From: Clostridium paraputrificum
GTDB lineage: Bacteria > Bacillota > Clostridia > Clostridiales > Clostridiaceae
Assembly (NCBI RefSeq): GCF_900447045.1
Contig: NZ_UAWH01000014.1
Location: 928,501 to 992,500, forward strand
DNA: 64,000 nt
Direction: 5' to 3'
Shown: one piece after another, positions 1 to 9,427 of the stretch
Position numbering within the stretch: position 1 is the first letter of the stretch
Layout: every line of letters starts with the position of its first letter
Notes under the pieces: model-generated
Told to the model about the DNA's origin: nothing
The model's database searches: none
What the model saw: the letters and a program-made list of their open reading frames with translations, nothing else
Made by a program: the position numbers and the translations under genes

Positions 1-734
1 ATATAATACCTTTTAAAGAAGTTTTAAAAATAGGAAAATTAGTTAGAGAAGTTGTAAAAGTTCCAAGAGTTATTACTTTTGGAGGCAAAGGAATTACTTT
101 AGATAATATATTAAATGCTATTGAAGAAAAAGATGGTGGATTTATTGGAGTGAATGCGCCAAAGTCAGGTGTGTATGATGATGGATATGAGTGTATTCAT
201 TTGGGATATGGTGTAGATCCTCAAACACAAGTAACTACTATTTTATCTGAAAATAATATACCTGTATATTTACTTGGAAAAGTTGCAGATGTAGTTATCA
301 ATGAAAGAGGAAGAAGTATTTCAATGGTAGATACTAAATCTGTTCTAGAAAGAACTATTGAAATAGCTAAAGAGATAAATAATGGGTTTATTTGTTGTAA
401 TGTGCAAGAAACAGATCTAGCTGGACATAGTGAAAATGTAGATAGATATGCAGAAAAACTAAAGATTGCAGATAGTCTTATAGGAGAACTTATTAATACT
501 TTAAAAGAAGAAGATATTCTTATAGTTATGGCTGATCATGGGAATGATCCTACAATAGGACATTCAAAACATACTAGAGAGATGGTCCCATTAATGATAA
601 CAGGGAAGAATATAAAAACAGGTGTAAATATAGGAGAAAGAGAAACTCTTTCTGATGTAGGTGCTACTGTTGCAGAATATTTTAATGTTGCTTCACCTGA
701 AAATGGAACTAGTTTTTTGAGTAAAATAATATAG
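1..734 (+). CDS. YhfW/phosphopentomutase-like mutase, 3' part
   Basis: This is the C-terminal part of an alkaline-phosphatase-superfamily mutase. The frame is already open at base 3, so the true start lies left of the window. The segment MADHGNDPTIGHSKHTREMV is the metal-binding C-terminal motif of phosphopentomutases (DeoB, deoxyribose/ribose 1-P to 5-P). The shorter spacing and the PENGTSFL ending fit the YhfW branch, whose substrate is not established, better than true DeoB. An amidase-like gene follows after a hairpin. The family is clear; the exact substrate is not. No frameshift is seen in the visible part. Confidence 0.75.
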   Translation, partial: IIPFKEVLKIGKLVREVVKVPRVITFGGKGITLDNILNAIEEKDGGFIGVNAPKSGVYDDGYECIHLGYGVDPQTQVTTILSENNIPVYLLGKVADVVINERGRSISMVDTKSVLERTIEIAKEINNGFICCNVQETDLAGHSENVDRYAEKLKIADSLIGELINTLKEEDILIVMADHGNDPTIGHSKHTREMVPLMITGKNIKTGVNIGERETLSDVGATVAEYFNVASPENGTSFLSKII

Positions 735-740
735 AATAGA

Positions 741-768
741 TAATCTCAGTAAATTTTTACTGAGATTA
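741..768 (+). terminator. Hairpin between mutase and amidase genes
   Basis: Thirteen-base arms (TAATCTCAGTAAA and its complement) with a three-base loop are followed by a short T-rich stretch. The next gene's ribosome site begins only a few bases later, so this may be an attenuating hairpin rather than a full stop. Confidence 0.5.
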
Positions 769-784
769 TTTTATAGGAGGCCTT

Positions 785-1855
785 ATGAGAAAGATTGATA
801 AAGCTATCGTTTTAGCTAAAGATAATTTAAATAAATCTGTAATGGAAATTAATCCTAATATTTTAGAAGAAGTTAAAGAGAAAGATGAAGAATATTTAAC
901 TTTTGGAGTTAAAAACACAGGGGATATTCCTAGAAGCTTAATAGATAACATTAGAAATAATAAAAAGTTTTTATGGACAACTATAGATAGGATGTCTCAT
1001 TTAGGAAGAAGTATAGATACAGAGTTAATAAATCCATTAACTTATAGAGCAATGACAGGATCTTCTTCAGGAACTGCAATAAATGTTTTTAAAGGGATAA
1101 ATGATTTTGGCATAGGAACAGATGGAGGAGGATCTGTTTTAGCACCAGCACTAAGTTTAAACTTATTTTCATTCTTAGGAAAAGGTGCAGGGTTAGAAAT
1201 AAGTAAAAAAGGAGTTTCAACAGATAACATTGCTTTTAAGCCAGGAATAGGATTGATTTCAAAAGATCTTCCTACTCTTAAATGTGTAGTTAATGAGTTG
1301 ATGTCGCTAGAGGAATATTCTTTAAAAGAAGTGAGGGTTGTTATATCTAAGAAGAATACATGTAAAACAATAGAGGGGGAAGATATTTATAATAAAGTTA
1401 TTAATATTTTAAATAAAATAAAGAGCTATCATAAATTAACTATAGTGGAATATAGATTTCAGGATATATATAATAGGGAAAGTTCCATTAAAGATATTAA
1501 TAATATTTTTAGTAATGATATTGGTGATATTATCATTAATTTTGAGGGGCCTATAGATTTATATGGATATGATGAAACAATTCAAAAGAGCTTTTTGGGT
1601 AATGGGGCAAAAGAAATAACTAAAAATGGAGGAAAAGCATTAGTAAAATCAGCTAATATATGTAGATGTTCGGCTATTACATTACCAGTAAATGAAATTG
1701 CATCTGGAATAGTCTTGTGTTCAAAGGAAGGAAAAGAAAAAATACATGGATTATTTGCTTTAGCAGAAGAAATAAATGAGGTTATAAAAAGACCAGATAT
1801 ATATGAAAAATATTTTATTAGAAAAGAAAAGTTCGTTAATTCATTAGATTTTTAA
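785..1855 (+). CDS. Amidase-signature family protein (divergent)
   Basis: The central region matches the amidase signature, which hydrolyses C-N amide bonds with a Lys/cis-Ser/Ser triad. GSSSG lies at residues 92-96 and GTDGGGS at 111-117, giving Ser117 as the probable nucleophile. A lysine near residue 43 in the FGVKN stretch lines up with the usual VKDN motif. At 356 residues the protein is about 100 shorter than typical amidases, mostly missing C-terminal substrate-binding sequence. AGGAGG sits just before the ATG. It follows the YhfW-like gene in the same direction. The substrate is unknown, and a GatA role is unlikely without GatB/GatC. Confidence 0.6.
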   Translation: MRKIDKAIVLAKDNLNKSVMEINPNILEEVKEKDEEYLTFGVKNTGDIPRSLIDNIRNNKKFLWTTIDRMSHLGRSIDTELINPLTYRAMTGSSSGTAINVFKGINDFGIGTDGGGSVLAPALSLNLFSFLGKGAGLEISKKGVSTDNIAFKPGIGLISKDLPTLKCVVNELMSLEEYSLKEVRVVISKKNTCKTIEGEDIYNKVINILNKIKSYHKLTIVEYRFQDIYNRESSIKDINNIFSNDIGDIIINFEGPIDLYGYDETIQKSFLGNGAKEITKNGGKALVKSANICRCSAITLPVNEIASGIVLCSKEGKEKIHGLFALAEEINEVIKRPDIYEKYFIRKEKFVNSLDF

Positions 1856-1885
1856 ATATAACAAATCATGAAGTTATAGAGAAAG

Positions 1886-1915
1886 TTAAGAGGCTGTCTT
1901 AAGACAGCCTCTTAA
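1886..1915. terminator. 30-base perfect palindrome, bidirectional terminator
   Basis: Bases 1886-1915 form an uninterrupted perfect palindrome built on TTAAGAGGCTGTCTT. It lies between converging genes and overlaps the stop codon of the minus-strand gene. With T- and A-rich flanks it is probably a shared terminator. Confidence 0.55.
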
Positions 1916-2415
1916 TATATAAATTCTATATTTTCATTTAATAAAGGCTTTAAGCTTTCAATAAGTTTTTCTCTTCCGTTACTATAAATAGTTTCTACAT
2001 AGGTTGATTTTCCTTGAGTAATAAGTAAGGAAAACTTATTAGGTCTTTTTGTAGGTTTAATTTCTATCTTAGATATATCACTAAGTTTTATAGTGGTATT
2101 ACTTGAGATAATTCTATCCTTAAAAAAATATATAGTGGTATCAGATAGCAAAAATAGGATGTATTGTGGTAAATACATAAAAGCAAATAAATAATAAAAA
2201 TTAAATGTGCTGAAATTCATTATTTCATTTATTAGAAGTAAGATTATTATTGCTGAAAATACTAAGAAAAATATTGAAGTCCTTGAGGAGCATCTTACTT
2301 TACATATAAGTGATTCTTTATTTGTTTTAGCATAATAAATTGATGAGTTTTTATAAATATAGTAAGTAAGAATTAAAATTAGTAGAATAAAAAGTAAGGC
2401 AAAGATAAGTTTCAT
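1912..2415 (-). CDS. Small membrane protein with PH-like C-terminus
   Basis: I do not recognise a named family. The protein is 167 residues from the chosen ATG at 2415, which is preceded by GGGAGG; an upstream ATG in frame lacks a ribosome site. It has one N-terminal membrane span, two more between about residues 45 and 95, and a beta-rich C-terminal part (FFKDRIIS, then LSDISKIEI). That pattern resembles the bacterial PH-like domains found in many small Firmicute membrane proteins. It is transcribed alone and converges on the amidase gene. A similar layout is seen in the protein at 9428-9877. Confidence 0.55.
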   Translation of the reverse strand: MKLIFALLFILLILILTYYIYKNSSIYYAKTNKESLICKVRCSSRTSIFFLVFSAIIILLLINEIMNFSTFNFYYLFAFMYLPQYILFLLSDTTIYFFKDRIISSNTTIKLSDISKIEIKPTKRPNKFSLLITQGKSTYVETIYSNGREKLIESLKPLLNENIEFIY

Positions 2416-2531
2416 TATAAAAACCTCCCACACAGCTATAGTAAAATTATACCATATGCTTAGAGTCGGCAGGTTAATATTTTTCTTAAATAAACAATAA
2501 GAAGTTATTAGTGAATTTTATTTAGAAGATT

Positions 2532-2564
2532 AAAAAGAGAAATCGCTATGGGATTTCTCTTTTT
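2532..2564. terminator. Terminator after the MBOAT/SGNH-like operon
   Basis: Thirteen-base arms (AAAAAGAGAAATC and complement) flank a seven-base loop and have T-runs on both strands. It lies ten bases beyond the stop of the minus-strand gene ending at 2574. Confidence 0.7.
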
Positions 2565-2573
2565 TACCTTTAG

Positions 2574-3686
2574 TTACCTTTTAGAGTATTCTCTTATTTC
2601 TTTTAATGTAGCATTTTGCAATTGATTTGATAGATTTTCAATCTTTTGAAGATAGTTATCATCTGTAAGCAAATCAGTCTTTGTTGCCATTCTTTCAATT
2701 AGTTTGTCACATACTTCCTTTGAGTAGTGAGAACTATCTTTGTAATATTCAAGGTTAAAAGTTATTTGCTTTACATCTTGGAAATCATATATTTCAACAT
2801 TAGGGTATTCTCTAAGGGTTTCATACATATATTGCTTAAATCTTAATAATCTTAGGTGCTGATCACCACCAACTGTTCTGTTCCAATATAGGATTGAATT
2901 TGGTGGGTAGTATAACTTAAAGTTTACATCAGGATTATCCTTTATTATTGAAAGAAGGTTAGCTTCAAAGTTTTTTTGCATAAGGATATAGTGTTCATTG
3001 TCTTTAGGGAAGCTTAACATTCTCTTAAAATCATTCTCTAAAGTATTATCTCTTATGTCAGAATAAATTGGAACCTCATAACCATCTAACACTCTGTCAT
3101 AAGAATAGATTGTATTAGGATTATCTAAATAAAGATTATTTATATCAAACCCTTCAGGAGTTGATTTATTATTAGTATATAATTGTACTGCATCCTTAAA
3201 AATAACAAGATTTAAAAGGTATCTTAAGTCATTAAAAGGATTGTTATCATATAAGTATTCAGGGTATGGAGTTCTATGAAAATCTATTTCATTCTTATAC
3301 ATATAACCATCTACACAAACTATTGCATTTTTTACTTTTCCAGTAGAGATTGCTTTTTTTAACACATTTTTTATCTCATAAGGGGTTCCTCCAGAGATAG
3401 AAAGCTTAGCTGATTTTGTGTCAAAAGCTTCATCCATTTTGTTAACAGTCATGTTTTCACTCATAGAGCTTCCAACTAAAATAGTTTCATAATCCAAGTT
3501 CTTTGCAAATCCAGCAGCTAGATATCTTTGAATATATAAAGACCTGGATTCCATAAATTCTTTTGATGGATTGTTAAAGTTATATATTTGATAAGGGTCT
3601 ATAGAGTATATTGCAAATCCCATTGTAAATAAGCTTACTAGCATTATACCTAAAAAACCTATACACCATTTTTTATGCTTATTCAT
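2574..3686 (-). CDS. AlgX/AlgJ-like SGNH partner of an MBOAT acyltransferase
   Basis: The protein has a membrane anchor at about residues 8-26 and then an extracytoplasmic domain. GSSMSEN at 72-78 supplies a candidate nucleophilic serine, and DSSHYS near the C-terminus a candidate Asp/His pair. This is the pattern of AlgX/AlgJ/WssI-type proteins, which accept acetyl groups from an MBOAT protein and transfer them to polysaccharide. The ATG at 3686 was chosen because AGGAGG lies six bases upstream; a longer frame would run back into the MBOAT gene. It is directly downstream of that gene, 10 bases apart. The acetylated polymer is unknown, and no polymer-synthesis genes lie nearby. Confidence 0.7.
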   Translation of the reverse strand: MNKHKKWCIGFLGIMLVSLFTMGFAIYSIDPYQIYNFNNPSKEFMESRSLYIQRYLAAGFAKNLDYETILVGSSMSENMTVNKMDEAFDTKSAKLSISGGTPYEIKNVLKKAISTGKVKNAIVCVDGYMYKNEIDFHRTPYPEYLYDNNPFNDLRYLLNLVIFKDAVQLYTNNKSTPEGFDINNLYLDNPNTIYSYDRVLDGYEVPIYSDIRDNTLENDFKRMLSFPKDNEHYILMQKNFEANLLSIIKDNPDVNFKLYYPPNSILYWNRTVGGDQHLRLLRFKQYMYETLREYPNVEIYDFQDVKQITFNLEYYKDSSHYSKEVCDKLIERMATKTDLLTDDNYLQKIENLSNQLQNATLKEIREYSKR

Positions 3687-3696
3687 TTTGCACCTC

Positions 3697-5253
3697 CTAA
3701 AAGCTCTTGTAAATAAAGTCACTAACTTTATCAAAGTTTAATGTTGAAATGAAAGTAAGTAATGAAGCTAGTACTAAATTTACAAAAGTAGGATTAAAGT
3801 CCTCAGTTGAAATAATATTTTTAAAGTCTACACATATAAGTATAAAACCTATAATTGCAATCTTTAGAGCCATAACAAAATCAGAACCAAAGTCTAAGTT
3901 TGCTAGAGCATCTTTTAAGAAATTAAAGTTTCCATTTATAAAGAAATCTGCTCCAAATAATATAATTAATATGGAAAGAGATATTTTTATTATCAATTTA
4001 TTGTTAATCTTATTAAGTTTATTTATCTTACTTAAAGTAACTAGAAGGACTGCAATTATTAATATTGTAGTTATAACCTTAAAGTTATCCTTAAATAAAG
4101 GAAGTATTTCTGGGATAAATGAGAAGTCAAACATTGCTTTTAAAACTTTAAATGCAGACTTTAAATCAGTTGCTCTAAAAAATACCCAAGCAATATTTAC
4201 AAAGTTAAATGTAATAAATATAGATAAATATTTATTTACATGTATTTTTTTATCTATAAATATTTGATTAATTACACGTGCAATTCCGTGTAAGATACCC
4301 CATATAATAAATCCCAAGCCTGTACCATGCCATATTCCACTTATTAAGAAGATAATAAATAAGTTTAAGTATGTTCGTGCTTGTCCTTTTCTATTTCCTC
4401 CTAAAGGAATATAAAGATATCTAGTAAAGAAGGTACCTAAAGTTATATGCCAACGCTGCCAAAATTCCTTTATAGACCTAGATTTGTAAGGAGTATTAAA
4501 GTTCATTGGTAAATTTATATTGAACAGTGCAGCTATTCCTATTGCCATATCACTATATCCGCTAAAGTCAAAATATATTTGAAGAGTATAGCTTAATGCT
4601 GTAATCCACCCCTCAAGAAAATTTAAATTTGAACTTAGATCAAATCCATTAGTAACTATTAGTGCAATTGTATCTGCAATAATTACCTTTTTAAATAATC
4701 CAATGGAAAATAGGAATATTCCTTTAGAAATACTAGCATAATTTACTTCACTTTTACTGCTTTTATCTAGCTCTTCAGTTAATGAATTATAGTTAACTAA
4801 AGGGCCTGAAATAACCTTAGGGAAAAATGTTATGTAAAATAGATAATTTAAAAATGAAAAATCATTAACATTTCCTTTATAGCTATCATAAAGTAATGAT
4901 ATTTGCTGGAATGTAATAAAGCTTATTCCTAGCGGGAATACAATATTTTTAAAGTTAAAGTATTTAAAGAAACATAAAAATAATATGTTTAAAGTAATTC
5001 CTAAAATTAAGAAGCTTTTGGTGAGGCTTGTATTATTTTTAGATAAAATTACTTTGGTAAATATATAATTAGTTATTATAGATAAGAAAAATATAAGAAT
5101 AACTTTTGGGTTATTAGCTCCATAAAAGAAAAGGGAGGCTAGACATAACCAAAATACAAGAGATTTCTTATTATTTAACTTATGTAAACCATAATATCCA
5201 ATTAAGGATATTGGTAAAAAGAAAATTAAAAATTCATAAGAGTTAAAGCTCAT
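3697..5253 (-). CDS. MBOAT O-acyltransferase, AlgI/DltB-like
   Basis: This is a polytopic membrane acyltransferase of 518 residues, the usual size for AlgI-type proteins. WQRWHITL (265-272), YIPLGGNR and SGIWHG (305-310) are the MBOAT hallmarks, and His309 is the expected catalytic histidine. Such proteins pass an acyl group, usually acetyl, from a cytoplasmic donor to an extracytoplasmic acceptor. The partner here is the SGNH-like protein encoded next. DltA and DltC are absent, so polysaccharide O-acetylation is more likely than teichoic acid D-alanylation. GGAGG precedes the ATG. It is first in a two-gene operon. Confidence 0.85.
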   Translation of the reverse strand: MSFNSYEFLIFFLPISLIGYYGLHKLNNKKSLVFWLCLASLFFYGANNPKVILIFFLSIITNYIFTKVILSKNNTSLTKSFLILGITLNILFLCFFKYFNFKNIVFPLGISFITFQQISLLYDSYKGNVNDFSFLNYLFYITFFPKVISGPLVNYNSLTEELDKSSKSEVNYASISKGIFLFSIGLFKKVIIADTIALIVTNGFDLSSNLNFLEGWITALSYTLQIYFDFSGYSDMAIGIAALFNINLPMNFNTPYKSRSIKEFWQRWHITLGTFFTRYLYIPLGGNRKGQARTYLNLFIIFLISGIWHGTGLGFIIWGILHGIARVINQIFIDKKIHVNKYLSIFITFNFVNIAWVFFRATDLKSAFKVLKAMFDFSFIPEILPLFKDNFKVITTILIIAVLLVTLSKINKLNKINNKLIIKISLSILIILFGADFFINGNFNFLKDALANLDFGSDFVMALKIAIIGFILICVDFKNIISTEDFNPTFVNLVLASLLTFISTLNFDKVSDFIYKSF

Positions 5254-5382
5254 AATTTATCCTCCATAAAATAAGATGTCATGAAATATTATATCTTATT
5301 TTATCAATATTTTTCCAAAAAATAAGGGAATCTTAAGAAAATATTTTAATATTTGTAAGATTAGGGGGATACAAATAGAAAC

Positions 5383-6051
5383 TTAAAAACCATTATTATT
5401 TCTATAAGATATAGGTGATAGCCCTTCCTTTTCTTTAAATTTCTTAGAAAAATGACTTGAATCTGAATATCCAAGCTGTTGAGCTATTTCAATCATAGTT
5501 TTAGAGGTGGTTTTTAAGAGAATTTTAGCTCTATTTATCTTAACTTCATGTACATATTCATTAATGGATATACCCATAGTTTTTTTGAATAATGTACTAA
5601 TATATGAAGCAGAAACGTTAAGTTCATTAGCCATTTTATTTAAGGAAAAGTAGTTTTCTATATGCATGTGTATATATCTTAAGGAACGGTTAACAGTTAA
5701 GCTATTTGTAACCTCCATATTAGATATAATTCTAGTAATATATTGTTTAAATATCTCTATTTCTAGCTCCTGCAAATCTTTTAGTGAAGTACATTTTAGT
5801 ATTTCTAAATAAAATTTATTATAAATATCGTGAAGAGCTGTTTTTATTATCCTATCCTTAATTACTTCCTTTGATAAAAAAGCATTCCAAATAATAAGGT
5901 CATGTTTTTTTTCTAAGATATCCTTATCTATTGAATTTTCATATTCATGTTTCTTTTTTAATCTCTCTAAAATTTGAGGAAAGTTATTTGTCTTTATCAA
6001 AATAAAGAAGTCAGTATAAAAGAAATCGTCATCTCCAATAAACTTATCCAT
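5383..6051 (-). CDS. AraC-family transcriptional regulator
   Basis: The C-terminal 100 residues hold the paired helix-turn-helix of AraC/XylS regulators: helix region 1 at about 136-157 (MANELNVSASYISTLFKK) and helix region 2 at about 186-207 (MIEIAQQLGYSDSSHFSKKF). The N-terminal 110 residues are helical and are not a recognisable cupin sugar-binding domain, so the inducer cannot be named. The ATG has AGGAG upstream. It stands alone, divergent from the MATE exporter gene 116 bases away, and may control the exporter and amylase pair. That link rests on position only. Confidence 0.85.
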   Translation of the reverse strand: MDKFIGDDDFFYTDFFILIKTNNFPQILERLKKKHEYENSIDKDILEKKHDLIIWNAFLSKEVIKDRIIKTALHDIYNKFYLEILKCTSLKDLQELEIEIFKQYITRIISNMEVTNSLTVNRSLRYIHMHIENYFSLNKMANELNVSASYISTLFKKTMGISINEYVHEVKINRAKILLKTTSKTMIEIAQQLGYSDSSHFSKKFKEKEGLSPISYRNNNGF

Positions 6052-6167
6052 ATCATCACTCCTAATATATTATATAAAAATTATACAAAAAAACTAAAAA
6101 ATATAAAAGCTATAAAGTTGTATGGTGCTATAATTCAAGTGAATTTAATAATTTGAGAGGTATTTAT

Positions 6168-7502
6168 ATGAAAGAGATAAAAAGCAAGCTTCTTTCAATA
6201 ACTTGGCCAATAATGATAGAGCTTATACTAATGTATTTATTAGGTAGTATTGATATATTCATGCTTGGTAAATATTCAGATGAAGCAGTAGCAATAGTTG
6301 GAGTATCTAACCAAATAATATGGATGGTAAACCTTATGTTTGTAGTAATTACATCTGGGACAACCATTTTATTAACTCAATACTTTGGCTCCAATAAGGA
6401 TGAAAAAAATATAGTTGAAATTTGTGGCTTATCAATAGGAGTAAATGGAGTTCTTGGTATAGTTTTAAGTATAGTAATAATTCTTGGTGGGGAGTTTATG
6501 TTTAAATTGTTAAACACTCCAAGTGAATTAATTTCTATGGGTAATACTTATATGGGGATTGTTGGTGGAGCAAGTTTTGTTGCAGCAATAATGATGACAT
6601 TTACAGCAATATTAAGAGCATATGGACTTACAAAAACCTGTATGAAGATAACTATATTAATGAATGTAGTAAATGTAATAGGGAATTATATATTGATATT
6701 TGGTAATTTTGGATTTCTACAGCTAGGGATTGCAGGTGCAGCTATATCAACTACATTAAGTAAGGTTATAGCTTGTATTTTTTTAGGATATAGAGTTTAT
6801 AAGGTGGTTATGAATAAGTTTAAATTGGATTTATTTAAAATATTTCCTGTTAATCATTTAAAAAATATAGTTTCAATAGGACTTCCAACATTAGGAGAAC
6901 AACTTTCATATAACTTAAGCCAATTAGTTATAACAAGCATAATAAATACCATAGGTATAGCCAGTATGGCTACAAAAACTTATGTTGGAAATATTGCTTT
7001 TTTAGCCTATCTTTTTGCACAAGGGGTTGCCCAAGGGGGAAGTATTTTAATAGGAAGGCTTATTGGTGAAGGTGAAAAAGATAAAGCATTTAACTTATTT
7101 AAATACTGTGTTACTAGATCTCTAATTGTAACAATTAGTATGAGTATTTTACTTGCTATAGTTGGAAAGTATATATTGGCAATATTTACAACTAATGAAG
7201 AGATATTATCCTTAGGAAGTCAGGTTTTATTTGTAAATATATTTCTTGAGTTTGGAAGGACAACGAATCTTATAGGTATTAATGGTTTAAGAGCAACTGG
7301 AGATGTAAAGTTTCCTGTATATATAGCAATATTTTCAATGTGGACTTTTGCTGTTGGAATTTCTTATGTTTTAGGTATAGGGCTAGGACTTGGGTTAATT
7401 GGAGTATGGATAGGATTTGCATTAGATGAAATCATAAGAGGAGTTTTAGTGGCATTAAGGTGGAAATCAAGAAAGTGGGAAGAAAAATCATTTGTTAGAT
7501 AG
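6168..7502 (+). CDS. MATE-family multidrug/toxin exporter
   Basis: This is a 444-residue inner-membrane protein with about twelve hydrophobic spans and the two-fold MATE layout. Residues near the start (TWPIMIELILMYLLGSIDIF) match the first helix of the NorM/DinF group. Such proteins export cationic or small organic compounds in exchange for Na+ or H+. The start at 6168 is chosen for the GAGAGG before it; a TTG start 15 bases earlier would overlap that site. The amylase-family gene begins 16 bases after the stop, so the two are probably cotranscribed. The substrate is unknown. Confidence 0.85.
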   Translation: MKEIKSKLLSITWPIMIELILMYLLGSIDIFMLGKYSDEAVAIVGVSNQIIWMVNLMFVVITSGTTILLTQYFGSNKDEKNIVEICGLSIGVNGVLGIVLSIVIILGGEFMFKLLNTPSELISMGNTYMGIVGGASFVAAIMMTFTAILRAYGLTKTCMKITILMNVVNVIGNYILIFGNFGFLQLGIAGAAISTTLSKVIACIFLGYRVYKVVMNKFKLDLFKIFPVNHLKNIVSIGLPTLGEQLSYNLSQLVITSIINTIGIASMATKTYVGNIAFLAYLFAQGVAQGGSILIGRLIGEGEKDKAFNLFKYCVTRSLIVTISMSILLAIVGKYILAIFTTNEEILSLGSQVLFVNIFLEFGRTTNLIGINGLRATGDVKFPVYIAIFSMWTFAVGISYVLGIGLGLGLIGVWIGFALDEIIRGVLVALRWKSRKWEEKSFVR

Positions 7503-7518
7503 AGAAGGAGAGGATAAA

Positions 7519-9345
7519 ATGTGTGGCAGAATAACAAGAGAAGGAATTTTTCATCTTCCAAAGAGTAATTATTCTTATGGATATGATAGTGAAACCTTAC
7601 ATTTAAGGATTAGGACCAAAAAAGGAGAAGTAAAAAAAGCTTATTTAAGAATTGGAGATCCTTATATATGGGAAGTTGGGGGAGCAGATGGTGGTAACTT
7701 AGGTGCTGGAGGTACAGGATGGAAAGCTGAAACTCTTCCTATGAAAAAAGAGGTTGAAACAGAGTATTTTGATTATTGGATAGGAGAATATAAGCCAGAA
7801 AAAAAGAGGTCGAGATATGCATTTATATTAGAAGGGAAAGAGGAAAAAATCCTTTTTACTGAAAAGAAGATATATGAATTAGGAAAAAATGATGATATCT
7901 ATATATTAAGCAAAGTCTCTGATTTCTTTTGTTTCCCTTATTTGAATAATATAGATGTTCCTAAATCACCAGAATGGGCAAAAGATATGATTTGGTATCA
8001 AATATTTCCTGATAGATTTAATAATGGAGATCCATCTATAAATCCTGAAGGAGTGGAGCCTTGGGGAACAGAGCCAACAGGTAAAAACTTCATGGGAGGG
8101 GACTTAAGAGGAATAATAGAGAAACTTGATTATTTAGAGGATTTGGGAATTACAGGATTATATCTATGTCCTATTTTTAAAGCAACATCTAATCATAGAT
8201 ATGAAACAATCGATTATTTCCAAATTGATCCAGCCTTAGGAGATAAAGAAACTTTCAAAGAATTAGTTGATGAGTTGCATAAAAGAAATATGAAAATATT
8301 ATTAGATGGTGTGTTTAATCATATGGGATATTTTTCACCTCAATGGCAGGATGTAATTAAAAATGGTGAAAAATCTAAATTTAAGGATTGGTTTCATATA
8401 AATAAGTTCCCAGCAGTAGATAGGCCACTAGAAAAATTAGATGGTAGAAACCTAAATTATGAAACCTTTGGAAGAACCCCTAAAATGCCAAAATTAAATA
8501 CAGAAAATCCAGATGTTGTTGAGTACTTACTAAAGGTTGGGGAGTACTGGTCTGGTGAAATGAATATTGATGGTTGGAGATTAGATGTAAGTAATGAAAT
8601 TGATCATGTGTTTTGGAGAAAGTTTAAGGAAAGAATATTAGCAGTAAATCCTAACAGTTATATAGTAGGAGAGATATGGCATGATTCTTTACCTTGGCTT
8701 ATGGGGGATCAATTTAATGGTGTTATGAATTATCCATTAGGAGATGGGATTAAAGACTTCTTTTGCTATGATTGTGCTAATGGAGAAGAGTTTAAATACA
8801 TGATTAATAAAGTAAATGTAAGCTATCCAAAGCAAGTAAATGAAGTGATGTTTAATCTTTTAGATAGCCATGATACTCCTAGAATTCTTACATTAGCTAA
8901 AGGTAGTAAAGAGAAGGTAAAGTTAGCATTATTATTTATGTTTACTCAAGCTGGTTCTCCTTGCATTTATTATGGTACAGAAATAGGCATGGAAGGTAAT
9001 CAAGGTAATGGGCAAGAGTTTCATAGAAGATGTATGGCTTGGGATAAAGAAAAACAAGACAAGGATATGTTAGATTTTACTAAAAAATTAATAAATATGA
9101 GAAAAGTAAATCCACAGCTTAAAGCACTAGAAAATAAGTGGGTGATAGCAGGAAAAAATACTCCTGTTTTGATATATAAAAAGGAAGATATAACGGTAAT
9201 AATTAATAATTCAAAGGAGGAAATAGTTATACCTTTCATGGATGAACTAAAAAATAGAAAAGCATTTGATGTATTTAATGAAGAGAATATAGATCTTAAG
9301 GAGTCTATAAAATTAAAGGGATATGAATTTAAAGTACTATTATAA
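7519..9345 (+). CDS. Neopullulanase/cyclomaltodextrinase-type GH13 enzyme
   Basis: This is a 608-residue alpha-amylase-family enzyme that hydrolyses alpha-glucans or cyclodextrins. An N-terminal beta domain (about 1-145) of the kind seen in cyclomaltodextrinases precedes the barrel. Conserved regions are DGVFNH (263-268), GWRLDV with nucleophile Asp356, GEIW with acid/base Glu385, and LLDSHDT with Asp452. No signal peptide is visible, so it probably acts in the cytoplasm on imported maltooligosaccharides. ATG 7519 was chosen because GGAGAGG lies just upstream; an earlier ATG at 7492 overlaps the exporter gene. A strong bidirectional terminator follows. Confidence 0.85.
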   Translation: MCGRITREGIFHLPKSNYSYGYDSETLHLRIRTKKGEVKKAYLRIGDPYIWEVGGADGGNLGAGGTGWKAETLPMKKEVETEYFDYWIGEYKPEKKRSRYAFILEGKEEKILFTEKKIYELGKNDDIYILSKVSDFFCFPYLNNIDVPKSPEWAKDMIWYQIFPDRFNNGDPSINPEGVEPWGTEPTGKNFMGGDLRGIIEKLDYLEDLGITGLYLCPIFKATSNHRYETIDYFQIDPALGDKETFKELVDELHKRNMKILLDGVFNHMGYFSPQWQDVIKNGEKSKFKDWFHINKFPAVDRPLEKLDGRNLNYETFGRTPKMPKLNTENPDVVEYLLKVGEYWSGEMNIDGWRLDVSNEIDHVFWRKFKERILAVNPNSYIVGEIWHDSLPWLMGDQFNGVMNYPLGDGIKDFFCYDCANGEEFKYMINKVNVSYPKQVNEVMFNLLDSHDTPRILTLAKGSKEKVKLALLFMFTQAGSPCIYYGTEIGMEGNQGNGQEFHRRCMAWDKEKQDKDMLDFTKKLINMRKVNPQLKALENKWVIAGKNTPVLIYKKEDITVIINNSKEEIVIPFMDELKNRKAFDVFNEENIDLKESIKLKGYEFKVLL

Positions 9346-9383
9346 TTGAAATATAAATTCTTAAATAATGTTATTTACAAATA

Positions 9384-9426
9384 AAAAAGACTAGAAAATG
9401 GATATAAAACATTTTCTAGTCTTTTT
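9384..9426. terminator. Bidirectional terminator
   Basis: Seventeen-base arms (AAAAAGACTAGAAAATG and complement) with a nine-base loop have T-runs on both strands. It lies between the GH13 gene and the converging minus-strand gene that ends at 9428. Confidence 0.85.
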
Positions 9427-9427
9427 A

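Noticed and set aside
3749-4267. 172-codon open frame on the plus strand
   Set aside because: It lies wholly antisense to the MBOAT gene, has no ribosome site, and its composition mirrors the AT-rich membrane-protein codons of the real gene.
6153-6167. Earlier TTG start for the MATE gene
   Set aside because: It would use the GAGAGG ribosome site as coding sequence; ATG 6168 has that site at normal spacing.
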